This document shows positions 32,609-41,208 of a DNA stretch of 43,929 nucleotides, piece by piece; position 1 is the first letter of the stretch, and every line of letters begins with the position of its first letter. Both the position numbers and the translations under genes were made by a program. A model generated the notes under the pieces. It was given only the letters and a program-made list of their open reading frames with translations, did not search any database and had not been told where the DNA came from. Source of the DNA: JABSSA01 sp039975755 (GTDB lineage: Bacteria > Pseudomonadota > Alphaproteobacteria > Rhodobacterales > Rhodobacteraceae); NCBI GenBank assembly GCA_039975755.1, contig JBDWGM010000109.1:1-43929 (forward strand). The letters are read 5' to 3'.

Positions 32609-33318
32609 GCACCCGCAGCCTGCTGCATGTCGGCCAGCGTTTTTGTGCCAGCTTCGGCCAGACCCATCAGATCATCCATTTGTGCGCGCGAGAATGTTGC
32701 ACCTTCGGCGCTCATCTGCACTTCGATCAGACGTCCATCACCTGTCATGACAAAATTGCCGTCAACACCGGCTTCGCTGTCTTCTGGATAGTCCAGATCA
32801 AGAACGGGCTGACCTGCGTAAATTCCGCAGCTGATAGCGGATACAGGGGACACCAGTGGATCAGATGTGATTTCGCCAGCTTTCAGCAATTTGTTCACGG
32901 CCAAACGCAAAGCAACCCAACCGCCGGTGATCGACGCACAGCGGGTGCCGCCATCTGCTTGAATAACATCACAATCTACGGTGATTTGACGTTCGCCCAA
33001 TGCGACCCGATCAACACCTGCACGCAAAGACCGACCAATGAGGCGCTGAATTTCAACGGTGCGACCGCCTTGCTTGCCAGATGCAGCTTCGCGGCGCATC
33101 CGCGTATTCGTGGCGCGCGGCAACATTCCATATTCGGCAGTGACCCATCCCAAACCCGACCCTTTGATGAACGGTGGAACGCGGTCCTCAATGGTGGCAG
33201 TACATAAAACATGGGTATCGCCCATACGGATCAATACGGACCCTTCGGCGTGTTTTGTAAAACCAGTCTCGATTGAGACGGCGCGCATTTCATCAAGGGC
33301 TCTGCCGGACGGACGCAT
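32605..33318 (-). CDS. rph: RNase PH
   Basis: A 237-residue phosphorolytic 3' exoribonuclease that trims tRNA precursors. MRPSGRALDEMRAVSIETGFTKHAEGSVLIRMGDTHVLCTATIED and the phosphate site TVDCDVIQADGGTRCASITG are characteristic. AGGAG precedes the ATG. It is divergent from hrcA across a 98-base gap. Confidence 0.96.
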   Translation of the reverse strand: MRPSGRALDEMRAVSIETGFTKHAEGSVLIRMGDTHVLCTATIEDRVPPFIKGSGLGWVTAEYGMLPRATNTRMRREAASGKQGGRTVEIQRLIGRSLRAGVDRVALGERQITVDCDVIQADGGTRCASITGGWVALRLAVNKLLKAGEITSDPLVSPVSAISCGIYAGQPVLDLDYPEDSEAGVDGNFVMTGDGRLIEVQMSAEGATFSRAQMDDLMGLAEAGTKTLADMQQAAGA

Positions 33319-33380
33319 TTAGGTACTCCTTTGTGTTCACAAGGGGGATAGCCTTGGTGCCGCAGAAAGAGCAAGCCCGA

Positions 33381-33416
33381 TTGACCTTTTCTGTCGAAGT
33401 GCCTTTATTCAAATAT
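33381..33416 (+). promoter_or_regulatory. Possible hrcA-grpE promoter giving a leaderless transcript
   Basis: TTGACC (33381-33386) is followed after 17-19 bases by TTTATT or TATTCA (33404-33411). The start of transcription would then fall at about 33415-33419, that is at the hrcA ATG (33417). There is no ribosome site before this ATG. No CIRCE element (TTAGCACTC-N9-GAGTGCTAA) is seen in the rph-hrcA gap. Confidence 0.4.
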
Positions 33417-34481
33417 ATGAGTACAAACCCCGATCTGTTTTCTGAAATGAATGATCGATCCCGCGAAGTCTTTCGCCGTGTCGTCGAAGGCTATCTGTCA
33501 AACGGAGACCCCGTTGGGTCACGAACCCTAACGCGGGACTTTAGTGAAAAGGTCAGTGCTGCGACGATTCGCAATGTGATGCAGGATCTCGAATTTATGG
33601 GATTGCTGGACAGTCCGCATGTCAGCGCTGGACGTATTCCAACGCAAGCCGGGTTGCGCATGTTTGTTGATGGCTTGATGGAAATCGAGGTCCCCGATGA
33701 CACGGACCGTCAACATATCGAAGCAACAGTGGGCGACGGTGAACAGGATGTTGCCGGCATTTTGGACCGTGTTGGGTCGGCCCTGTCTGGCGTGACGCAA
33801 AGTGCGTCGCTGGTTTTGGCGCCAAAACACGAAGCGCCAATCAAGCACATCGAATTTGTGTCCCTAGGACAAGACCGGGCTTTGGTTGTTCTTGTGTTTG
33901 CAGATGGCCATGTCGAAAACCGAATATTTGAACCACCGCCGGGATTGACGCCTTCGTCGTTGCGAGAGGCTGCAAATTTCCTGAATGCACTGATCGAGGG
34001 GCGCACCCTAAGCGATCTGCGTACAGTGATCCGGACAGAAATAGAATCCCGCCGACAAGAGATAGATACACTTTCGAAATCCTTGGTTGATAGTGGTCTT
34101 GCTGTCTGGGACGGAGACGAGGATCAACAAGAGCGTTTGATCGTGCGCGGTCGCGCGAATCTTTTGGAAGACATGGCCGAAGCGGAGGAATTGGAACGGA
34201 TCAGATCATTATTTGACGACCTAGAACGCAAGCGCGATATCGAAGAATTCCTGTCTTTGACGGAAAGTGGCGAAGGTGTGCGCATTTTTATTGGCTCTGA
34301 GAACAAACTTTTTTCACTTTCGGGTTCCTCTTTGGTTGTCTCTCCCTATATGAACGCTGATCGAAAGATTGTCGGAGCGATTGGAGTCATTGGACCCACG
34401 CGACTCAATTATGGGCGCATCGTTCCGATTGTGGATTATACAGCGCAACTCGTCGGCAGAATGATCGGCGGGCGCAGCTAG
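33417..34481 (+). CDS. hrcA: HrcA heat-inducible transcription repressor
   Basis: A 354-residue repressor. The N-terminal winged helix (SREVFRRVVEGYLSNGDPVGSRTL; SAATIRNVMQDLEFMGLL, about 12-65) ends in the family motif SAGRIPTQAGLRMFVDGLM. The GAF-like domain with insertion is followed by YGRIVPIVDYTAQLVGRMIGG at the C-terminus. HrcA represses groESL/dnaK through CIRCE; none is visible here. ATG 33417 is preferred over the much longer open frame to 33273. grpE follows 10 bases downstream. Confidence 0.93.
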   Translation: MSTNPDLFSEMNDRSREVFRRVVEGYLSNGDPVGSRTLTRDFSEKVSAATIRNVMQDLEFMGLLDSPHVSAGRIPTQAGLRMFVDGLMEIEVPDDTDRQHIEATVGDGEQDVAGILDRVGSALSGVTQSASLVLAPKHEAPIKHIEFVSLGQDRALVVLVFADGHVENRIFEPPPGLTPSSLREAANFLNALIEGRTLSDLRTVIRTEIESRRQEIDTLSKSLVDSGLAVWDGDEDQQERLIVRGRANLLEDMAEAEELERIRSLFDDLERKRDIEEFLSLTESGEGVRIFIGSENKLFSLSGSSLVVSPYMNADRKIVGAIGVIGPTRLNYGRIVPIVDYTAQLVGRMIGGRS

Positions 34482-34491
34482 AGGTAAAGAC

Positions 34492-35052
34492 ATGGCGGAG
34501 CCCAAAGGCGAAGAGTTCCTAGACGACATTGAAATGGCCGAAGAAGAAGAAATGGCTGTTTCATTAAGCGAGATGACAGAACCGTACGACGAGATCGAAG
34601 CGTTACGTGCGGAACGCGATGACATGAAAGACAAATTCATGCGCGCGTTGGCGGAAACGGAAAATGCACGCAAGCGGTCTGAAAAAGATCGTCGCGAAGC
34701 GCATCAATACGGTGGGTCGCGTTTGGCGCGTGATTTGCTGCCCGTTTACGACAATCTGAAACGCGCGCTTGAAGCCGCGACAGAAGACCAACGCGAAGCC
34801 GCTGGCGCACTTCTTGAAGGTGTAGAGCTGACGTTGCGCGAATTGATCAGCGTTTTTGGCAAGCATGGCATCGAAGTGATCACCCCCGAAGTCGGTGACA
34901 TTTTTGATCCGCAGGTGCACCAAGCCATGTTCGAAGCGCCCGTACCGGGGACCAAAGCCGGTGAAATCATTCAGGTTTCCGCTGAAGGGTTCATGCTGCA
35001 TGATCGCCTGCTGCGTCCGGCACAGGTCGGCGTGTCGTCCATGACAGGTTAA
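34492..35052 (+). CDS. grpE: GrpE nucleotide exchange factor
   Basis: A 186-residue cochaperone: an acidic N-terminus, a long coiled coil (about 38-90; ERDDMKDKFMRALAETENARKR), then the beta domain with VEVITPEVGDIFDPQVHQAMFE. It releases ADP from DnaK. AGAGG lies before the ATG. It forms an operon with hrcA and converges on mutS with a TTAA stop overlap. Confidence 0.95.
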   Translation: MAEPKGEEFLDDIEMAEEEEMAVSLSEMTEPYDEIEALRAERDDMKDKFMRALAETENARKRSEKDRREAHQYGGSRLARDLLPVYDNLKRALEAATEDQREAAGALLEGVELTLRELISVFGKHGIEVITPEVGDIFDPQVHQAMFEAPVPGTKAGEIIQVSAEGFMLHDRLLRPAQVGVSSMTG

Positions 35053-37682
35053 TCTTTGGCTGCGTCTTTCAGCTGATAGATCAAATTTAATGCATCCCGG
35101 GGGCTTAGGTCGTCGGGATGTATGCTTTCTAGCATCTCAATTGCTGGCGAGATTTGAGTTTTCGGAGCTGGCGGTGGTGCTGATGCTGCAAATAACGGCA
35201 AGTCGTCAATCACGGCCTTTTTGCCTGCTGTTCCGCCTTCTCTTTCGCCCTTTTCCAACGCATCCAACACGACACGCGCCCGAGAAATGACCGCCGGCGG
35301 TAATCCTGCAAGTTGGGCGACCTGAACACCGTAAGATCGATCGGCGGCGCCCTTGCGCACTTCGTGCAAGAAGATGATTTCACCTTCCCATTCGCGCACG
35401 GCTACGGTGGCGTTGTCGACGCCCCCCAAACGGGCAGCAAGGGCGGTCATCTCGTGATAATGGGTCGCAAACAGTCCACGGCATTTATTGACGTCGTGCA
35501 GGTGTTCCAATGTGGCCCATGCAATGCTGAGGCCATCATAGGTCGCGGTGCCGCGTCCGATTTCATCCAGAATGACCAAGGCGTGGTCGTCTGCCTGATT
35601 CAAAATCGCCGCAGTTTCCACCATTTCGACCATAAAGGTCGACCGGCCCCGCGCCAGATCGTCTGACGCACCAACGCGGCTGAATATCTGACTGACCACG
35701 CCGATATGAGCGGAGGACGCAGGGACAAAGCTGCCTGATTGGGCAAGGATCGCAATCAATGCGTTTTGGCGCAGAAAGGTCGATTTACCCGCCATGTTTG
35801 GGCCGGTCAGCAACCAGACAGATGCGGTGTCTTCGGCCGAGAGATCACAATCATTGGCAACAAATGGATCGCCCGCACCGTTGCGCAGCGCGCTTTCCAC
35901 AACCGGATGGCGGCCCCCTTGGATTGCAAAGGCACGTGACGCGTCAACAATCGGACGGCACCAGTTTTCTGTCTCGGCCAGGAACCCAAAGGCGCAGGCC
36001 AAATCCAATTCGCTTAGGGCGCGGGCGGCCTGACTGATCTGAGCGGACCATTTAGAAACCAGTGTCTTTAAGCTTTCATAGAGCCGTTTTTCAATCTCCA
36101 GCGCGCGTCCACCTGCGTTTAGAATGCGGGTTTCCATTTCCGACAATTCCACAGTCGTAAAGCGGACTTGATTTGCGGTTGTCTGGCGGTGAATGAAAGT
36201 TTCTGAAAAGGGCGGGGCAAGCATTTTGTCCGCGTGGGTAGCCGTTGTTTCAATAAAGTAGCCCAGCACATTGTTGTGCTTGATCTTTAATGAACTGATC
36301 CCAGTGTCGCGGGCGTATTGTTCCTGCATACTCGCGATCACACTGCGTCCTTCGTCACGCAATGTGCGTGCGTCATCAAGATCGGAATCGTGACCTGCTG
36401 CGATGAACCCTCCATCCCGCGCCAGCAGTGGCGGTTCTGCAATCAAAGCCGCATCCAATTGATCGATCAGTTCATCATGGCCGCCAAGATCACTGGTCGC
36501 CGCTTGCAGTAACGCGGGCAGCTCTGGTGCTGCGCCTTTGATCTGTGCAGCTTCGGTCAAGGCGTTTCGGATTGCGGCTAGATCGCGCGGACCGCCACGA
36601 TCAATCGCCAGTCTGGACAGGGCACGATCCAAATCCGGGACCTTTCGCAGGCGATCCCGCGTGGTTTCGCGCCACACAGATTGCGACCCGGCGAATTCAA
36701 CCGCGTCTAATCGCGCCTGAATCGTCTCTAAGCGCCGTGAAGGCGAAGACAATCGCCGTTCCAGCAAGCGACCACCGCCCGACGTCACCGTTTTATCGAT
36801 TGTGGCCAATAATGATCCGGCACGGCCTCCGGTTAACGCGCTGGTCAGTTCAAGGTTGCGACGCGTTGCGGCATCGATTTGGACCGATAAATCTCGGCTT
36901 TCTTGAATCGGCGGGCGCAACAGGGGCAGTTTTCCCTTTTGGGTCAAATCCAGATACGACACCAAAGCACCCATCGCGCCATGTTCGGCGCGCGAAAATT
37001 GGCCAAAAGCGTCTAACGTTCCGACATTGAACAGTTCGCACAGGCGTTTGTCGGCCCCCGTGCTGTCAAATGACGCGCGGGCTTGTGGGGTCAGTGGAAT
37101 CCCAAAATCAGACGCTAATTCACGCAGATCTCCTTCTTTGGTTTCGGAGACGACCAGCTCGGCCGGGCCAAGCCGGGCCAATTCCGGACCTAATTGAGCC
37201 TGATCCGCCAGTTGCATGACATGAAACGCGCCAGTCGATATATCCACCCAAGCCAAGGCGCAATCGTCCCGCACCTGGGCAAAGGCGACCAGAAAATTGT
37301 GCCGACGGGCTTCAAGCAGGGAATCTTCGGTCAACGTGCCGGGGGTGACCAGACGGACAACATCCCGCTTTACGACTGATTTAGACCCGCGTTTCTTGGC
37401 CTCTGCAGGGCTTTCCAGCTGTTCGCAAACAGCGACGCGGAACCCTTTTCGGATCAGCGTCAAAAGGTAACCTTCGGCGGCATGAACCGGAACGCCACAC
37501 ATGGGGATGTCAGCGCCATCGTGTTTGCCGCGTTTTGTGAGGGCAATATCCAACGCTTCCGCCGCACCTACGGCGTCATCAAAAAACATCTCGTAGAAAT
37601 CGCCCATGCGGTAAAACAACATCGCATCAGGATGGGCGGCTTTAATCTCGAGATATTGCGCCATCATTGGCGTGACTGACAT
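35049..37682 (-). CDS. mutS: MutS mismatch-repair protein
   Basis: An 877-residue protein of full length. The mismatch-wedge motif is F29-Y-E31 in RMGDFYEMFFDDA. The connector, clamp and lever domains follow. The ATPase has Walker A TGPNMAGKSTFLRQ and the signature ALVILDEIGRGTATYDGLSIAWATLEHL, with the switch FATHYHEMTAL. It recognises mismatches and recruits MutL. The frame is open to 37925, but ATG 37682 has GGGGGG just upstream and the correct start MSVTPMMAQYLEIKAAHPD. Confidence 0.97.
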   Translation of the reverse strand: MSVTPMMAQYLEIKAAHPDAMLFYRMGDFYEMFFDDAVGAAEALDIALTKRGKHDGADIPMCGVPVHAAEGYLLTLIRKGFRVAVCEQLESPAEAKKRGSKSVVKRDVVRLVTPGTLTEDSLLEARRHNFLVAFAQVRDDCALAWVDISTGAFHVMQLADQAQLGPELARLGPAELVVSETKEGDLRELASDFGIPLTPQARASFDSTGADKRLCELFNVGTLDAFGQFSRAEHGAMGALVSYLDLTQKGKLPLLRPPIQESRDLSVQIDAATRRNLELTSALTGGRAGSLLATIDKTVTSGGGRLLERRLSSPSRRLETIQARLDAVEFAGSQSVWRETTRDRLRKVPDLDRALSRLAIDRGGPRDLAAIRNALTEAAQIKGAAPELPALLQAATSDLGGHDELIDQLDAALIAEPPLLARDGGFIAAGHDSDLDDARTLRDEGRSVIASMQEQYARDTGISSLKIKHNNVLGYFIETTATHADKMLAPPFSETFIHRQTTANQVRFTTVELSEMETRILNAGGRALEIEKRLYESLKTLVSKWSAQISQAARALSELDLACAFGFLAETENWCRPIVDASRAFAIQGGRHPVVESALRNGAGDPFVANDCDLSAEDTASVWLLTGPNMAGKSTFLRQNALIAILAQSGSFVPASSAHIGVVSQIFSRVGASDDLARGRSTFMVEMVETAAILNQADDHALVILDEIGRGTATYDGLSIAWATLEHLHDVNKCRGLFATHYHEMTALAARLGGVDNATVAVREWEGEIIFLHEVRKGAADRSYGVQVAQLAGLPPAVISRARVVLDALEKGEREGGTAGKKAVIDDLPLFAASAPPPAPKTQISPAIEMLESIHPDDLSPRDALNLIYQLKDAAKD

Positions 37683-37748
37683 GAAACCCCCCAAGGTTAT
37701 TTCGGGCGACCTTACAAAGGGGTTTGGACGAGGAAAAGCAGGTTCCAA

Positions 37749-37777
37749 ATAAAAAGAGGGCGCAATTGCATGCACCC
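37749..37777 (-). terminator. Rho-independent terminator of flagellin
   Basis: Read on the minus strand, GGGTGCA and TGCGCCC pair (one wobble) around a TGCAAT loop, followed by TCTTTTTATTT. It lies 27 bases after the flagellin stop and isolates flagellin from mutS, which is transcribed in the same direction. Confidence 0.75.
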
Positions 37778-37803
37778 CCCGGCTTATTGGTCGTGCTTGC
37801 CGC

Positions 37804-38646
37804 TTATCGGAACAGCGACAAAATGGATTGCGGTGCTTGGTTGGCAATCGACAACGCCTGAATCCCAAGCTGTTGTTGCGTTTGTAGCGCTTGAAGTCGC
37901 GCAGACGCTTCTTCCATGTCGGCATCCACCAATGCGCCGATACCGGATTTCATCGCATCCGTGAGTTTGCTTACGAATTCGCCCTGATCATCGATCCGTT
38001 TCGACGATGCACCCAAATCAGCGGCACCATTGATCGCGGTTTGAAGATACCCTTCGATTTCACCCAATGCAGTTGCCGCTGATGCGACGTCGGCGATGGC
38101 TGTGCGGCTGCCAACGTCAAGGTTAGCTTGGAAATCGACGGTTGCAACGTCAATTGTTGCGATGGTCGGGGCACCAGACCCAACCCGGTTCAGTGACGAC
38201 ATCACAGTCAAGCCTGTCGCGCCAGCGCCATCAACGTCAGTCGCCAGAAGGTTCGCGCCGTTAAACTGAGAAGCGCCGATGATTGACGTTATTTGCGCCT
38301 GCTTTTCTGCCATTTCCGTTTCGATTTTAGCAAAATCTGCTGTTTCACTGTTTGCAGAAACGGCCAGCGCTTTCATGTCTTCCAACACGGTTACGATCTG
38401 CTCTGCGCCAGCAGAGGCCACGGCAATGGTGGCTTCACCGACGCTCAATGAATCCGAAATTGTTTTAAAGCCAGCAACGTCGGTCTCCATAACTTTGGAT
38501 ATCGCCCAGATCGCCGATCCATCCTTGGCGGAATTGATTTCCCGCCCGGTAGAGATTTGGGTTTGCGTGCTAGAGAGGTCTTTGTTGACCTGTTTTAGGG
38601 TCTGAAGCGCGACCATGGCGCCATTGTTGGTGTTAATGCTCGACAT
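37804..38646 (-). CDS. fliC: Flagellin
   Basis: A 280-residue flagellin. The conserved N-terminal helical domain SSINTNNGAMVALQTLKQVN continues with TQTQISTGREINSAKDGSAIWAI. The C-terminal domain reads DADMEEASARLQALQTQQQLGIQALSIANQAPQSILSLF. The central variable part is short (about 140-200), as in Roseobacter flagellins. It is exported through the flagellar system and needs no signal peptide. ATG 38646 has AAGGA at a good spacing; the longer frame to 38775 is rejected. No other flagellar gene is in the window. Confidence 0.94.
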   Translation of the reverse strand: MSSINTNNGAMVALQTLKQVNKDLSSTQTQISTGREINSAKDGSAIWAISKVMETDVAGFKTISDSLSVGEATIAVASAGAEQIVTVLEDMKALAVSANSETADFAKIETEMAEKQAQITSIIGASQFNGANLLATDVDGAGATGLTVMSSLNRVGSGAPTIATIDVATVDFQANLDVGSRTAIADVASAATALGEIEGYLQTAINGAADLGASSKRIDDQGEFVSKLTDAMKSGIGALVDADMEEASARLQALQTQQQLGIQALSIANQAPQSILSLFR

Positions 38647-38952
38647 GAACATAGTCCTTTGTGTCTCGACGGCTTTGCATCGAATTGGATTGCACCCGTT
38701 GTTCCGGGCATGTGCCGTTCTGACCGTGCTGGAGATTTCATTCGTTTCCAGCGCCACCCGGTTATTCGGATGCATTGAAACGTTAAAGTTCTAAATAGAC
38801 GTGGCAAAAGCGAAGTTTGGGCCGCATTGTGACATGTCGTTAAAATTTAATTAAAATAGTTCTTAAAGATCATAGCTTACCGCTCTGCTGCAGAGTTTGT
38901 TGAGCGATGTGCTTTGCTGGGCTATGAGCGTTGTAGCTTTAAGGAACTGAAT
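38647..38952. promoter_or_regulatory. 306-base divergent control region flagellin / maeB with a CtrA-type box
   Basis: This gap holds no gene. At 38840-38854 it contains TTAA-AATTTAA-TTAA, an exact match to the CtrA consensus TTAA-N7-TTAA, within an AT-rich stretch (38840-38877). CtrA controls motility genes in Rhodobacterales, so control of flagellin is plausible, although the site is about 195 bases from the flagellin ATG and nearer to maeB. A poor sigma-28-like pattern was seen near 38765-38785 on the minus strand but its spacing is wrong. Confidence 0.4.
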
Positions 38953-41208
38953 ATGCCCAAAAACAAGATTACACGCGAAGAAGCACTTGCCTATCATCTT
39001 GAGCCAGCACCGGGAAAATGGGAGGTGCAGGCAACGGTTCCAATGACCACGCAACGCGATTTGAGCTTGGCGTATTCACCGGGCGTTGCCGTTCCGTGCG
39101 AAGAAATCGCGCAAAACCCCGAGACCGTTTATGATTACACCAACAAGGGAAACCTTGTGGCTGTTATCTCAAACGGGACGGCTGTTTTGGGTTTGGGAAA
39201 CTTGGGCGCGGCTGGTTCAAAACCCGTGATGGAAGGCAAATCGGTTCTGTTTAAACGGTTTGCAGACGTGAATTCGATCGACATCGAATTGGACACCGAA
39301 GATCCGGACGAGTTTTGCAAAGCGGTTGCTTTGATGGGGCCGACATTCGGCGGCGTTAACCTTGAAGATATCAAAGCGCCTGAATGTTTCATCATTGAGC
39401 AACGTCTCAAGGAAGAGATGGACATACCCGTTTTCCATGACGACCAACATGGAACGGCGGTTATTTGCGCGGCGGGTCTGATCAATGCGTTGCATCTGTC
39501 TGGCAAAAAGATCGAAGACGTCAAGATTGTCCTAAACGGGGCCGGGGCCGCTGGCATCGCGTGTATCGAATTGTTGAAATCGATGGGCGCAAAGCATCAG
39601 AACTGTGTCGTGTGCGACACCAAAGGCGTCATTTATCAAGGCCGCACAGAGGGTATGAACCAGTGGAAATCAGCACACGCAATCAGCACTGAATTGCGGA
39701 CACTGGAAGACGCTATGAAAGATGCAGATGTGTTTCTGGGCGTGTCTGTCAAAGGCGCTGTAACGCAAGACATGGTAAAATCGATGGCGGACAGCCCGGT
39801 TATTTTTGCCATGGCGAACCCAGATCCAGAGATTACACCCGAAGAAGCACACGAAGTGCGCGCGGACGCTATCGTGGCGACAGGGCGCAGCGATTATCCG
39901 AACCAGGTGAATAATGTCCTTGGTTTTCCGTATCTGTTCCGGGGCGCTTTGGACATTCATGCACGCGCCATCAATGACGAGATGAAAATCGCCTGTGCAC
40001 ATGCTTTGGCACGTTTGGCCCGCGAAGACGTGCCAGACGAGGTGGCAGTGGCCTACGGCAAGAGTCTTGCTTTTGGTCGTGATTATATCATTCCGACGCC
40101 ATTTGATCCGCGCTTGATCCACCGAATCCCAACGGCTGTAGCGCGTGCGGGTATGGACACAGGTGCCGCGCGCCGTCCGATCATCGATATGGAGCAATAC
40201 GAGCTTAGCCTAAAATCACGGATGGACCCGACGGCAAACATCCTGACAGGGATAAACGCACGGGCACGGGCTGCGCAGGCTCGTATGATTTTTGCCGAAG
40301 GCGACGACCCTCGCGTCTTGCGGGCTGCGGTCATGTATCAACGCAGTGGGTTCGGGAAAGCGTTGGTTGTGGGCCGTCCTTTGGATGTGAAGGAAAAGCT
40401 TGAAACAGCGGGATTGGGCGACGCGGTCAGCGAAATCGAAATCGTTAACGCGGCGAATACCGAACATCTGCAGGTGTACAAAGACTTTCTGTACGAACGG
40501 AATGGTCGCCGTGGGTTTGACAGTGCCGATATCCACCGGCTTGCAGCACGCGACAGGCACGTTTTTGCGGCGTTGATGTTGGCGCATGGGCACGGTGATG
40601 GATTGGTCACCGGCGCAACGCGCAAATCTGCGCATGTTCTGGATCGTATCAATCTTGTCTTTGATGCCGATACAACAACCAAAGCGGCAGGTATTACGGC
40701 GATCTTGCTTAAGGGTCGGATCGTTTTGATTGCGGATACATTGGTGCATGAATGGCCAGACGAGGAAGATTTGGCAAACATCGCTGAACGCGCTGCAGAC
40801 GTCGCGCAAAGCATGGGATTAGAACCACGTGTCGCGTTCGTCAGCTTTTCAACATTTGGATACCCGGTGTCGGAACGTGCGGAAAAGATGCAAATGGCAC
40901 CACGGGTGTTGGATGCGCGCGGCGTCGACTTCGAATACGAAGGCGAAATGACCGTTGATGTGGCTTTAAACACGCAATCACAGGCAGCCTATCCGTTTTC
41001 ACGACTGACAGGGCCGGCCAATATTTTGGTTGTTCCGGCACGGCATTCAGCCAGTATTTCTGTGAAGCTGATGCAGGAAATGGCAGGCGCAACAGTGATT
41101 GGTCCGATCCTAAGCGGTATCGATAAGTCGATCCAAATCTGTTCATCCGTTTCGACGGCAAATGACATTCTGAACATGGCAGTTCTTGCCGCCTGTAAGG
41201 TCGACTAA
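38953..41208 (+). CDS. maeB: NADP-dependent malic enzyme with phosphotransacetylase-like domain
   Basis: A 751-residue two-domain protein. The N-terminal malic enzyme domain (about 1-415) has SLAYSPGVAVPCEEIA, GTAVLGLGNLGAAGSKPVMEGK, PVFHDDQHGTAV and the NADP loop VLNGAGAAGIACIELL. The C-terminal part (about 430-751) resembles phosphate acetyltransferase (ARMIFAEGDDPRVLRAAVMY ... GLVTGATRKSAHVLDRI ... LMQEMAGATVIGPIL), which in this family is regulatory and binds acetyl-CoA. It converts malate to pyruvate and NADPH. ATG 38953 has AAGGA eight bases upstream; an upstream in-frame start at 38914 lacks one. Confidence 0.95.
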   Translation: MPKNKITREEALAYHLEPAPGKWEVQATVPMTTQRDLSLAYSPGVAVPCEEIAQNPETVYDYTNKGNLVAVISNGTAVLGLGNLGAAGSKPVMEGKSVLFKRFADVNSIDIELDTEDPDEFCKAVALMGPTFGGVNLEDIKAPECFIIEQRLKEEMDIPVFHDDQHGTAVICAAGLINALHLSGKKIEDVKIVLNGAGAAGIACIELLKSMGAKHQNCVVCDTKGVIYQGRTEGMNQWKSAHAISTELRTLEDAMKDADVFLGVSVKGAVTQDMVKSMADSPVIFAMANPDPEITPEEAHEVRADAIVATGRSDYPNQVNNVLGFPYLFRGALDIHARAINDEMKIACAHALARLAREDVPDEVAVAYGKSLAFGRDYIIPTPFDPRLIHRIPTAVARAGMDTGAARRPIIDMEQYELSLKSRMDPTANILTGINARARAAQARMIFAEGDDPRVLRAAVMYQRSGFGKALVVGRPLDVKEKLETAGLGDAVSEIEIVNAANTEHLQVYKDFLYERNGRRGFDSADIHRLAARDRHVFAALMLAHGHGDGLVTGATRKSAHVLDRINLVFDADTTTKAAGITAILLKGRIVLIADTLVHEWPDEEDLANIAERAADVAQSMGLEPRVAFVSFSTFGYPVSERAEKMQMAPRVLDARGVDFEYEGEMTVDVALNTQSQAAYPFSRLTGPANILVVPARHSASISVKLMQEMAGATVIGPILSGIDKSIQICSSVSTANDILNMAVLAACKVD

